From Clostridiaceae bacterium (GTDB taxonomy: Bacteria; Bacillota; Clostridia; Clostridiales; Clostridiaceae): DNA of 64,000 bases. The position numbers and the translations under genes are program-made. The stretch covers positions 1,364,001 through 1,428,000 of the forward strand of contig CABIZX010000001.1 of NCBI GenBank assembly GCA_902363375.1, written 5' to 3'. Each line of letters begins with the position of its first letter. The stretch's first letter is position 1. Below the pieces are notes generated by a model. That model worked only from the letters and a program-made list of their open reading frames with translations. It ran no database searches and was not told the DNA's origin. This document shows, piece by piece, positions 16,125 through 24,092 of this stretch.

Positions 16125-17615
16125 ATGAAATTTTTAAAAGGACTTTTTAAGTTTTTACCAATCTTTGTATTGGCTGGACTTATGATGATGAAGGTCGACG
16201 TACTCACAGCAGCACCAATTGCCACAATAGTTGCTTGCTTCGTAGCCTACATCACTGAGAAAATTACAATGAATGACCTAATTGACGCAGCTGTTGATAA
16301 TGTAAAGGGTCTCATTCTAGTATTCTTTATTTTAATGTTTGCTTATGCCATGGCAAGTGCATTTATGGCTACAGGAGTTGGTGCTTCTATAGTTAATATG
16401 TCATTAACCCTTGGACTTAATGCAAGAACTGTTGCTGTAACTGGTTTCATAGTAACTTGTATATTATCTGTTGCTACTGGAACATCTTGGGGAACTTTTG
16501 CAGCATGTGCACCTATCTTTTTATGGCTTAACCATATAGTTGGTGGTGACATTCTTCTTACTACAGCTGCAATTGCTGGTGGTGCTTGCTTTGGTGATAA
16601 TATTGGTCTTATCTCTGATACAACAGTTGTAAGCTCTGGTATTCAAGATGTAGAAGTTATAGACAGAGTTAGAACTCAAGGGGCTTGGTCTCTTATCTGT
16701 ATGATAATTACTGCAATTATTTTCTTCGTTGTTAGTTTAGCAATGAATTTACCTACAGAAGTAGCTAATGCTAAATTGGCTATCGATGCTATTCCACCAG
16801 AAGCTTGGTCTGCTATCGAAGCTGAAAAACCTGCAGCTGTTGAACTTCTAAATCAAGTTAAACACGGAGTTCCTGTATACATGGTAATTCCTCTAATACT
16901 TGTTATAGTTGCAGCAGTTATGGGCATACCTACCCTACTTTGCTTATTCTTAGGAATTGGTTCTTCTTATATATTTGGTTCTTTTGCTGGAACTGTAGAA
17001 AGTTTATCAACGTTTATGCAACTAGTACAAGATGGATTTGGAGAGGCTGGTTCTTGGGTTATAGTAATGATGATGTGGGTTGGTGCCTTTGGTGGTGTAA
17101 TGGCTAAGATGGATGCCTTCGCTCCACTATCAGCCCTTATTTTAAAAATATCTAAGAATGTAAGACAATTAATGTTCTGGAATGGTGTTTTATGTATAGG
17201 TGGTAATGCTGCCCTTTCTGATGAAATGGCTCAAATAGTTACCATAGGGCCTATTATTAAAGAGTTAGTTGATAAGAACGTTGAAGGTAGCGAAGAAGAT
17301 ATGTACAAGCTTTATCTTAGAAATGCAACTTTTGGAGATGCTCTTGGAGTATTTGGATCTCAATTAATTCCTTGGCACGTATATATTGGTTTCTATGTAG
17401 GAATTGCTTCTTCAGTATATCCACTTCACCAATTTATAGCTACAGATATAATAAGATATAATTTTATGGCTTTCGTGGCTGTAACTTCAATACTATTACT
17501 TACTCTTACTGGATGGGATAGATTCATTCCTAAATTTGGTCTTCCAACTGAGCCAGCTGTTAGATTAAAGAAGAGAAATGCTACTCTAACTAGTAATAAG
17601 ACTTCAGCTCTATAA
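16125..17615 (+). CDS. NhaC-family Na+/H+ antiporter, tandem copy 1
   Basis: A 496-residue membrane transporter with about 11-12 helices. ATGTSWGTFAACAPIF and ACFGDNIGLISDTTVVSSG match the conserved ion-site motifs of the NhaC branch of the ion-transporter superfamily (compare GDKxSPLSDTT). A second-half motif GGNAALSDEMAQIVTIGP is shared by all three copies here. Antiport of Na+ for H+ is the family expectation; some relatives exchange organic anions, so the substrate is not proven. It has its own promoter and terminator. Long DNA tracts are identical to copy 3, for example 83 bases at 16779-16861 and 96 bases at 17043-17138. Confidence 0.85.
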   Translation: MKFLKGLFKFLPIFVLAGLMMMKVDVLTAAPIATIVACFVAYITEKITMNDLIDAAVDNVKGLILVFFILMFAYAMASAFMATGVGASIVNMSLTLGLNARTVAVTGFIVTCILSVATGTSWGTFAACAPIFLWLNHIVGGDILLTTAAIAGGACFGDNIGLISDTTVVSSGIQDVEVIDRVRTQGAWSLICMIITAIIFFVVSLAMNLPTEVANAKLAIDAIPPEAWSAIEAEKPAAVELLNQVKHGVPVYMVIPLILVIVAAVMGIPTLLCLFLGIGSSYIFGSFAGTVESLSTFMQLVQDGFGEAGSWVIVMMMWVGAFGGVMAKMDAFAPLSALILKISKNVRQLMFWNGVLCIGGNAALSDEMAQIVTIGPIIKELVDKNVEGSEEDMYKLYLRNATFGDALGVFGSQLIPWHVYIGFYVGIASSVYPLHQFIATDIIRYNFMAFVAVTSILLLTLTGWDRFIPKFGLPTEPAVRLKKRNATLTSNKTSAL

Positions 17616-17641
17616 TAAATAACTAAAGTAAATATGTATTA

Positions 17642-17686
17642 AAATATGCTATTAATATTTTAAAATATTAATAGCATATTTTTCAT
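17642..17686 (+). terminator. terminator after NhaC copy 1
   Basis: A 40-base perfect palindrome (17642-17681) followed by TTTTC. Confidence 0.85.
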
Positions 17687-17974
17687 TAAACTTAGTTATT
17701 TTTATAACATACTTTTAAAAAAATTCAATTTTTTCGTGGTTTTTTCTAAAATATTCCTTATTTTATTTGAATAATTATCTATATACTTAATTTTCAATTC
17801 TAACCTTAGTAAACATTTACATAGTTTTTTATTAAAATAAATGTATTTAAAGTATATTTTTCTACTTATTTCTACTTCTTACTTTATTTTATGAAATTAT
17901 TAGCGAAATTTTTTTATTTTTTTTAATTTTTCTATAAAAAATTATATAATTTATGTGTTTTTTCTGAAAACTAC

Positions 17975-18003
17975 TTGAATTTTTTTTGAAAAGGTTTTAA
18001 ACT
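17975..18003 (+). promoter_or_regulatory. promoter of NhaC-family copy 2
   Basis: TTGAAT (17975-17980), 17-base spacer, TAAACT (17998-18003). The same architecture and -10 box occur before copy 3. The 290 bases before it are very AT-rich with no recognisable feature. Confidence 0.65.
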
Positions 18004-18052
18004 AATTAAAGTGAAAAGCTTGGTTAAAAAAATAACCATATTCACTTTAATT
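18004..18052 (+). promoter_or_regulatory. two-stem leader hairpin of NhaC copy 2
   Basis: An outer 12-base perfect stem (18004-18015 with 18041-18052) encloses an inner 6-base stem (18021-18026 with 18033-18038, loop of six A). It begins at the predicted start of transcription and ends 8 bases before GGGGG. Copy 3 has the same arrangement with different stem sequence. Confidence 0.6.
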
Positions 18053-18072
18053 TATTTATAGGGGGATCATAA

Positions 18073-19563
18073 ATGAAATTTTTAAAAGGATTTTTAAAAT
18101 TCATACCAATCTTCATATTAGCCGGCCTTATTATGAATGGTATGGACGTACTTACCGCAGCACCAATTGCAACTATAGTTGCATGTGTTGTAGCTTATAT
18201 TACAGAAAAGGTTAAGTTCAATGAACTTATTGACGCTTCTATCGAAAATGTAAAGGAGCTTATTTTAGTATTTTTCATATTAATGTTTGCTTATGCAATG
18301 GCAAACGCATTTATGTCAACTGGAGTTGGTGCTTCTATAGTTAATATAGCATTATCTCTTGGAGTAAATGCTAGAAGTGTCGCTGTCTGTGGTTTCTTAG
18401 TAACTGCTATACTTTCTGTTGCTACTGGTACCTCTTGGGGAACCTTTGCTGCATGTGCTCCTATCTTCTTATGGCTTAACCACATATTGGGAGGAAGTAT
18501 TCTTCTTACCACAGCCTCTATAGCTGGTGGTGCCTGTTTTGGTGATAACATAGGTCTTATTTCTGATACTACAGTTGTAAGTTCTGGTATCCAAAAGGTT
18601 GAAGTACTTGAAAGAGTAAAATCTCAAGTTGTTTGGTCTGTAACTTGTCTTGTTGTGTCTGCAATTATTATTTTTGGTATGAGTGTAGCAATGAAGCTTC
18701 CTACTGAAGTTGCTAATACTGCACTAGCAATCGATTCTATTCCAGCAGAAGCATGGTCTGCTATTGAAGCCGAAAAACCTGCAGCTGTCGAGCTTTTAAA
18801 TCAGGTTAAGGAAGGTGTACCTTTCTATATGGTAGTGCCGCTACTCCTTGTTATTACTGCTGCAGTATTGGGAATGCCTACACTACTATGCTTGTTCTTA
18901 GGAATATGTTCTTCTTACATATTAGGAAGTTTTGCTGGAACTGTAGAGAGTTTAAGTTCTTTCCTAGGATTAGTTGAAAGTGGATTTAGTGAAGCTGGTT
19001 CTTGGGTTATTGTAATGATGATGTGGTTTGGTGCTTTTGGTGGTATTATGTCTAAAATGAATGCCTTTGAACCATTATCAAAGTTTATATTAAAGATATC
19101 CAAAAATGTAAGACAATTAATGTTCTGGAATGGGCTTCTTTGTATAGGTGGTAACGCTGCTCTTTCTGATGAAATGGCTCAAATAGTTACCATTGGACCT
19201 ATCACTAAAGAATTAGTTGACAAAAATGTTGAAGGAAGTGAAGAGGATCTTTATAAACTTCGTCTTAGAAATGCTACCTTCTCAAGTGCCTTAGGAGTAT
19301 TTGGCTCACAGTTAATTCCATGGCATGTTTATATGGGATTCTATGTAGGAATACTTTCCTCTGTATATCCATTACATACTTTTGTAACTACGGATATTAT
19401 AAAATATAATATTATGGCTTTCGTAACTGTAGGTTCGTTGCTTTTACTAACCCTTACTGGATGGGATAGATTTATTCCTCAATTTGGTTTACCTCGTGAA
19501 CCTAAGGTAAAACTTAAAAATCAAAATTCTAATATAGATTCAGATAAAGAAGTTAGTGCATAG
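18073..19563 (+). CDS. NhaC-family Na+/H+ antiporter, tandem copy 2
   Basis: A 496-residue paralogue of copies 1 and 3 with the same helix pattern and motifs (GTSWGTFAACAPIF, GDNIGLISDTTVV, GGNAALSDEMAQIVTIGP). It is the most diverged of the three: its DNA lacks the long identical tracts that copies 1 and 3 share, and differences such as MNGMDV for MMKVDV and LSSFLGLVESGFSEAG for LSTFMQLVQDGFGEAG are scattered along it. It also has its own promoter, leader hairpin and terminator, so the copies can be expressed separately. Divergence suggests a different ion preference or working range. Confidence 0.85.
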   Translation: MKFLKGFLKFIPIFILAGLIMNGMDVLTAAPIATIVACVVAYITEKVKFNELIDASIENVKELILVFFILMFAYAMANAFMSTGVGASIVNIALSLGVNARSVAVCGFLVTAILSVATGTSWGTFAACAPIFLWLNHILGGSILLTTASIAGGACFGDNIGLISDTTVVSSGIQKVEVLERVKSQVVWSVTCLVVSAIIIFGMSVAMKLPTEVANTALAIDSIPAEAWSAIEAEKPAAVELLNQVKEGVPFYMVVPLLLVITAAVLGMPTLLCLFLGICSSYILGSFAGTVESLSSFLGLVESGFSEAGSWVIVMMMWFGAFGGIMSKMNAFEPLSKFILKISKNVRQLMFWNGLLCIGGNAALSDEMAQIVTIGPITKELVDKNVEGSEEDLYKLRLRNATFSSALGVFGSQLIPWHVYMGFYVGILSSVYPLHTFVTTDIIKYNIMAFVTVGSLLLLTLTGWDRFIPQFGLPREPKVKLKNQNSNIDSDKEVSA

Positions 19564-19570
19564 TAAAACA

Positions 19571-19627
19571 TTATTTAATCTAAAAAAGCTCCCAATAATT
19601 ATTGGGAGCTTTTTTAGATTAAATAAT
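19571..19627 (+). terminator. terminator after NhaC copy 2
   Basis: A very long near-perfect palindrome centred at 19600 with a GC-rich core (GCTCCCAAT/ATTGGGAGC) and a run of T. Confidence 0.9.
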
Positions 19628-19786
19628 AATATTTTTATTATTATTCATTTTTATTATATTTATAATTTAAATTACACATTTCCTTACATATAATTGAACT
19701 TATTCATTTATAATACATAATTCTAGAAAAATATTCTATATTTCTACATTAAGTTGTTTAATTTATTCCTTTTTTCTGAAAAATAC

Positions 19787-19815
19787 TTGATATTTTTTAG
19801 AAAACGTTTTAAACT
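19787..19815 (+). promoter_or_regulatory. promoter of NhaC-family copy 3
   Basis: TTGATA (19787-19792), 17-base spacer, TAAACT (19810-19815), closely matching the copy 2 promoter, including the surrounding TTCTGAAAA and TTTTAAACT. Confidence 0.65.
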
Positions 19816-19816
19816 T

Positions 19817-19865
19817 AATTTATAGAAAATTAGGTTAAATATATAACTATATTTTCTATTAAATT
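19817..19865 (+). promoter_or_regulatory. two-stem leader hairpin of NhaC copy 3
   Basis: Outer stem 19822-19830 with 19851-19859 (9 pairs), extended by AATTT/AAATT around a one-base bulge; inner stem GGTTA (19833-19837) with TAACT (19844-19848). Position and shape match the copy 2 leader while the outer-stem sequence differs on both arms. Confidence 0.55.
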
Positions 19866-19885
19866 TTTTATAGGGGGATATAAAA

Positions 19886-21373
19886 ATGAAATTTCTAAAA
19901 GCGACCTTTAAGTTCGTACCAATATTTGTATTGGCTGGACTTATGATGATGAAGGTAGATGTGCTTACAGCAGCACCTGTAGCAACCATCGTTGCATGCA
20001 TTGTAGCCTACATCACGGAAAAAATTAAACTTAATGATCTTATTGATGCAGCTGTAGATAATGTGAAGGAACTTATTTTAGTATTCTTTATATTGATGTT
20101 TGCTTATGCTATGGCAAGTGCATTTATGGCAACAGGAGTTGGTGCTTCTATAGTTAACATGGCTCTATCTCTTGGACTAAACGCAAGAACTGTTGCTGTA
20201 ACTGGTTTCATAGTAACTTGTATATTATCTGTTGCAACAGGAACCTCTTGGGGAACTTTTGCGGCATGTGCACCTATCTTTTTATGGCTTAACCATATAG
20301 TTGGTGGTGACATTCTTCTTACTACAGCTTCAATAGCTGGTGGTGCTTGTTTTGGTGATAATATCGGTCTTATCTCTGATACAACAGTTGTAAGTTCTGG
20401 TATTCAAAAGGTTGAGGTTATTGATAGAGTTAGAACTCAAGGAGTTTGGTCAGTAGCATGCCTTATTATAACTGCAATTATCATATTTGTTGTAAGCTTA
20501 GCTATGAAATTACCTACAGATGTAGCTAATGCTAAGCTAGCTATCGATGCTATTCCACCAGAAGCTTGGTCTGCTATCGAAGCTGAAAAACCTGCAGCTG
20601 TTGAACTTCTAAATCAAGTTAAGGCTGGAGTTCCTATATACATGGTAATTCCTCTAATACTTGTTATAGCTGCTGCTGTTATGGGAGTTCCTACTCTACT
20701 TTGTTTATTCTTAGGAATTGGTTCTTCTTATATATTTGGTTCTTTTGCTGGAACTGTAGAAAGTTTACCAACTTTTATGCAACTAGTACAAGATGGATTT
20801 GCCGAGGCTGGTTCTTGGGTTATAGTAATGATGATGTGGGTTGGTGCCTTTGGTGGTGTAATGGCTAAGATGGATGCCTTCGCTCCACTATCAGCCCTTG
20901 TTTTAAAAATATCTAAAAATGTAAAACAATTAATGTTCTGGAATGGTGTTTTATGTATAGGTGGTAATGCTGCTCTTGCTGATGAGATGGCTCAAATAGT
21001 TACTATAGGGCCTATTATTAAAGAGTTAGTTGATAAGAACGTTGAAGGTAGCGAAGAAGATATGTACAAGCTTTATCTTAGAAATGCAACCTTTGGAGAT
21101 GCTCTTGGAGTATTTGGATCTCAATTAATTCCTTGGCACGTATATATTGGTTTCTATGTAGGAATTGCTTCTTCAGTATATCCACTTCACCAATTTATAG
21201 CTACAGATATAATAAGATACAATTTCATGGCTTTTGTGGCTGTACTTTCAATACTAATACTTACTCTTACTGGATGGGATAGATTCATTCCTAAATTTGG
21301 TCTTCCAAGTGAACCAGCTGTTAGATTAAGAAAAAGTAATTCAACTATAAATACTAATAATACAGCTATATAA
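19886..21373 (+). CDS. NhaC-family Na+/H+ antiporter, tandem copy 3
   Basis: A 495-residue transporter, nearly the same protein as copy 1, including the N-terminal VFVLAGLMMMKVDVLTAAP-type segment and all signature motifs. Identical DNA tracts with copy 1 (20540-20622, 20804-20899 and others) alternate with stretches that differ at many third positions, a pattern expected from recent duplication or gene conversion across copy 2. Like the others it is monocistronic, starts behind ATAGGGGG and ends at its own terminator. Confidence 0.85.
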   Translation: MKFLKATFKFVPIFVLAGLMMMKVDVLTAAPVATIVACIVAYITEKIKLNDLIDAAVDNVKELILVFFILMFAYAMASAFMATGVGASIVNMALSLGLNARTVAVTGFIVTCILSVATGTSWGTFAACAPIFLWLNHIVGGDILLTTASIAGGACFGDNIGLISDTTVVSSGIQKVEVIDRVRTQGVWSVACLIITAIIIFVVSLAMKLPTDVANAKLAIDAIPPEAWSAIEAEKPAAVELLNQVKAGVPIYMVIPLILVIAAAVMGVPTLLCLFLGIGSSYIFGSFAGTVESLPTFMQLVQDGFAEAGSWVIVMMMWVGAFGGVMAKMDAFAPLSALVLKISKNVKQLMFWNGVLCIGGNAALADEMAQIVTIGPIIKELVDKNVEGSEEDMYKLYLRNATFGDALGVFGSQLIPWHVYIGFYVGIASSVYPLHQFIATDIIRYNFMAFVAVLSILILTLTGWDRFIPKFGLPSEPAVRLRKSNSTINTNNTAI

Positions 21374-21376
21374 ATA

Positions 21377-21416
21377 AAAAAAGATAACCTTGAATTATCA
21401 AGGTTATCTTTTTTAT
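21377..21416 (+). terminator. terminator after NhaC copy 3
   Basis: Seventeen-base arms around a 4-base loop (stem from 21377; loop 21394-21397), ending in a T run. Confidence 0.9.
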
Positions 21417-21466
21417 TAGATACAATTATATTTTTTTCTTAATATAATATTAAAATATATTCTAAT

Positions 21467-21724
21467 CTACTTACCCATTTCTTCTTCGAAGATTTTATCA
21501 TATTCCTTAACAACCTTATTAAACTCATCTTCATCTTCTACCATTTCATATGAAGCCTTCTCGCCTTCTCCAACTACCTTATATATATAAGCGTCATCTT
21601 CCTCGTCAATAGGTGCTAAAATAACATAGTGTTCTCCATCTATAGTTAAATCTTCAACTATTTCTAGCTCCACCTTCTCCATTGTTTCTGCATCCGTAAG
21701 TGTTATTATATTCATTTCTTCCAT
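21467..21724 (-). CDS. DUF1292 family protein
   Basis: An acidic protein of 85 residues. IITLTDAETMEKVELEIVED followed by YVILAPIDEEDDAYIYKVV is the DUF1292 pattern, a small beta-rich family common in Firmicutes whose function is unknown; members often sit near yrvK/ruvX and yrzB. Of three possible Met starts, the second (21724) lies 8 bases after AGGAGG, while the first lies only 2 bases after it. A second DUF1292 gene occurs two genes away. Confidence 0.8.
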   Translation of the reverse strand: MEEMNIITLTDAETMEKVELEIVEDLTIDGEHYVILAPIDEEDDAYIYKVVGEGEKASYEMVEDEDEFNKVVKEYDKIFEEEMGK

Positions 21725-21776
21725 TTCCATGTCCTCCTAAATCACTCAAAATAGACCTTACTACATTATATATTAT

Positions 21777-21832
21777 ATAATCCTATAATACAATGAGATA
21801 CTAAAATATATCTTAATGTATTATAGGATTAT
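21777..21832 (-). terminator. long hairpin, probable terminator of the small Lys-rich gene
   Basis: Sixteen-base perfect arms (21777-21792 and 21817-21832) with an inner AGATA/TATCT pairing. It lies just past the end of the 21878-22075 gene on the minus strand and before the DUF1292 gene. Confidence 0.6.
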
Positions 21833-21877
21833 TATAAATATATTCTTAATTAGACATGTATAAATTTTATTTAGATT

Positions 21878-22075
21878 TTATATATAAAATCTTGTATCTG
21901 GATCTATAAGACTATCTTTTATCTCTACTCCAAACAATCCATTCATTAAAGTAGCACTTTCGATATGATGTGCATCCTGTACATCTCTATTTAAAATTTG
22001 TACTTTATCTATAGTACTCTTTTGTGATGGCTTAATTTGATTATTTTTCTTGTTTTTATTCTTAGATTTACTCAT
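21878..22075 (-). CDS. small Lys/Asn-rich hypothetical protein
   Basis: I do not recognise this 65-residue protein. The first 20 residues are almost all K, N, S and Q (SKNKNKKNNQ), a tail likely to be disordered and able to bind nucleic acid or membrane. The rest, DKVQILNRDVQDAHHIESA, is amphipathic and ends DPDTRFYI. A GGAAGG site lies 9 bases before the ATG, which supports a real gene. It sits between two DUF1292 genes. Confidence 0.6.
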   Translation of the reverse strand: MSKSKNKNKKNNQIKPSQKSTIDKVQILNRDVQDAHHIESATLMNGLFGVEIKDSLIDPDTRFYI

Positions 22076-22130
22076 GTTATTTTTCCTTCCCTTCTTACAT
22101 AATGTTAATTATTTAAGATAAAAAAGATGT

Positions 22131-22370
22131 TTAACTTTGTTTAGCATTGTAAGCAGTCAAAACTTCGTTGAATTCTTTACCTGCTCCTATAGAAGCGTAT
22201 TCAACCATTCCATTCTCCCTACTTACAACTTTATAAGCACAGGCTTCATCTGAATCCTTTGGACCTGCAATTACATACTCATTTTTTCCAACATTAACAA
22301 CATCAATAAATTCTAACTCTACTATTTTTCCATCTGCTCCTGAAACCTTTATACATTTGTTATTGCTCAT
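22131..22370 (-). CDS. DUF1292 family protein, second copy
   Basis: A 79-residue DUF1292-like protein: KIVELEFIDVVNVGKNEYV, then GPKDSDEACAYKVV. I start it at the ATG at 22370, which has GGAGG 7 bases upstream. The longer in-frame reading from 22430 would add a hydrophobic stretch that looks like a signal anchor but has no ribosome site, so I reject that extension. It is less acidic than the copy at 21467. Confidence 0.75.
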   Translation of the reverse strand: MSNNKCIKVSGADGKIVELEFIDVVNVGKNEYVIAGPKDSDEACAYKVVSRENGMVEYASIGAGKEFNEVLTAYNAKQS

Positions 22371-22522
22371 CTTATAACCTCCAACTATTCCTATAATCAT
22401 TAATAAAAATATGCTTAATTTGAATGACATATTTTTTAGCTTTTAAATTGAAGTTATTTAAAAGTCATATTACTTATTTATAAGATGTGCATAAATTGAA
22501 AAATTATTTATGTTTTTTAAAT

Positions 22523-23887
22523 TTATTTCATATTTTTTAATATGTCTAGTCTATCCTTTATACGCTTTTCATAGCCCATTGAAGTTGGGGTATAATATTG
22601 TTTATCAACTAACTCTTTAGGCATATATTGTTGCTTAACATAATGATTTTCATAATCATGAGGATATTTATACTTAGCCCCCTCATTTAGCACCTGAGAA
22701 CCAGTATAATTACTTCCTCTAAGATGAATTGGAACTCTACCTATCTCTTCTTTTTCTACATCCTCAAGAGCTAAATTAATAGCATTGTAAGCTGCATTAC
22801 TTTTAGGCGCTCCTGCTAAATAGGTAACTGCCTGAGCTAAAGGTATTCTTGCTTCTGGCATTCCTATAAATTTTACTGCATTTAAAGCGGCATTAGCTAC
22901 TAAAAGTGCATATGGATCTGCATTTCCTATATCCTCAGATGCTGATATCACAAGTCTTCTAGCTATAAATTCAGGTTCTTCTCCACCACTCAACATCCTA
23001 GCAAGATAATGTATAGCAGCATCTGGATCACTTCCTCTAATGCTCTTTATAAAAGCAGATATTATATCATAATGATAATCTCCACCTTTATCATAGCTGA
23101 CCTGTTTTTTTTGCATACATTCTTCTACTACATCCAAGGTTATATGTATTATTCCATCTTCTCTTTTGTTAGTAGTTAATACAGCTAATTCTAACGCATT
23201 TAATGCCCTTCTTCCATCTCCTACAGCATTATCACATATAAATGCTTTTGCTTCATCATATAATTTTATATTAATATTTCCATACCCTAATTTTTTATCA
23301 CTAAGTGCTCTATTCAATAAAGACAATATATCTTTTTTTGACAGTGGCTCTAGTTTAAAAATCATAGATCTAGACAACAATGCTTTATTAACTTCAAAAA
23401 AAGGATTCTCTGTTGTAGCTCCAACTAATGTTACAGTCCCCTTTTCTACATGCGGTAATAAACTATCTTGCTGTGTTTTATTAAATCTATGTATTTCATC
23501 TATAAAAAGAATAGTTTTCCTCCCACTCATAGAAATTTCATTTACAGCTTCATCTATTACATTCTTTATATCTTTAATTCCAGAAGTTACAGCATTTAGT
23601 TCTACATAATTGCATTTTGTTGTTTTAGCAATAATTTTTGCCAAACTTGTTTTTCCAACTCCAGGTGGTCCATAAAATATTAAAGATGTAATTCTATCTC
23701 CTTTAATACTTCTATATAATAATTTATCTTTAGCTAATATATGCTCCTGTCCTATGAATTCGTCTAAAGTGCTGGGTTTAAGCCTTTGTGCTAAAGGCTC
23801 ATTAGTTCTGTCATTTATATTTTCTTTCTCACCCTCGTCTTTTATATCTTCTAAATCAAATAACGAAATATTATATCCCTTTTCCAT
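22523..23887 (-). CDS. rarA: replication-associated recombination ATPase RarA (MgsA)
   Basis: An AAA+ ATPase related to clamp-loader subunits that acts at stalled replication forks. The 454 residues have PLAQRLKPSTLDEFIGQEHIL before Walker A GPPGVGKTSLAK, Walker B ILFIDEIHRFNKTQQD, the sensor GATTENPFFEVN and the family C-terminal tetramerisation segment (SDPDAAIHYLARML, AYNAINLALEDV). Of the clustered starts, the ATG at 23887 lies 9 bases after AAGGG; the two earlier ATGs abut that site. Confidence 0.95.
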   Translation of the reverse strand: MEKGYNISLFDLEDIKDEGEKENINDRTNEPLAQRLKPSTLDEFIGQEHILAKDKLLYRSIKGDRITSLIFYGPPGVGKTSLAKIIAKTTKCNYVELNAVTSGIKDIKNVIDEAVNEISMSGRKTILFIDEIHRFNKTQQDSLLPHVEKGTVTLVGATTENPFFEVNKALLSRSMIFKLEPLSKKDILSLLNRALSDKKLGYGNINIKLYDEAKAFICDNAVGDGRRALNALELAVLTTNKREDGIIHITLDVVEECMQKKQVSYDKGGDYHYDIISAFIKSIRGSDPDAAIHYLARMLSGGEEPEFIARRLVISASEDIGNADPYALLVANAALNAVKFIGMPEARIPLAQAVTYLAGAPKSNAAYNAINLALEDVEKEEIGRVPIHLRGSNYTGSQVLNEGAKYKYPHDYENHYVKQQYMPKELVDKQYYTPTSMGYEKRIKDRLDILKNMK

Positions 23888-23958
23888 TTTCATCATCCCT
23901 TAATAAATACTTATAATTTAGTATAACATATAAACTTATATATTTTGTAATAGTATAA

Positions 23959-23992
23959 AGCCTCCCAAAGCAATTTTAAACTTTAGAAGGCT
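23959..23992 (-). terminator. probable terminator of the AGCS carrier gene
   Basis: Minus-strand stem of 12 pairs (23992-23981 with 23970-23959) including two G-U pairs, followed by TTATACTATT. Moderate strength. Confidence 0.55.
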
Positions 23993-24092
23993 CTAACTCT
24001 ATATTCTTAAATGTATTAAGGTAATAAACTGTACATTTTAAATTAATAATCTAAATATTACACTAAATAAATTAATTTATAAACATTTTAAA

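Noticed and set aside
16125..21373. Tandem NhaC genes as a composite transposon or amplified mobile unit
   Set aside because: No transposase, no flanking direct repeats and no target-site duplications are visible; separate promoters and terminators point to ordinary paralogues.
22371..22430. N-terminal membrane segment on the second DUF1292 protein
   Set aside because: The GGAGG site lies inside this stretch and points to the ATG at 22370; the hydrophobic extension is untranslated leader.
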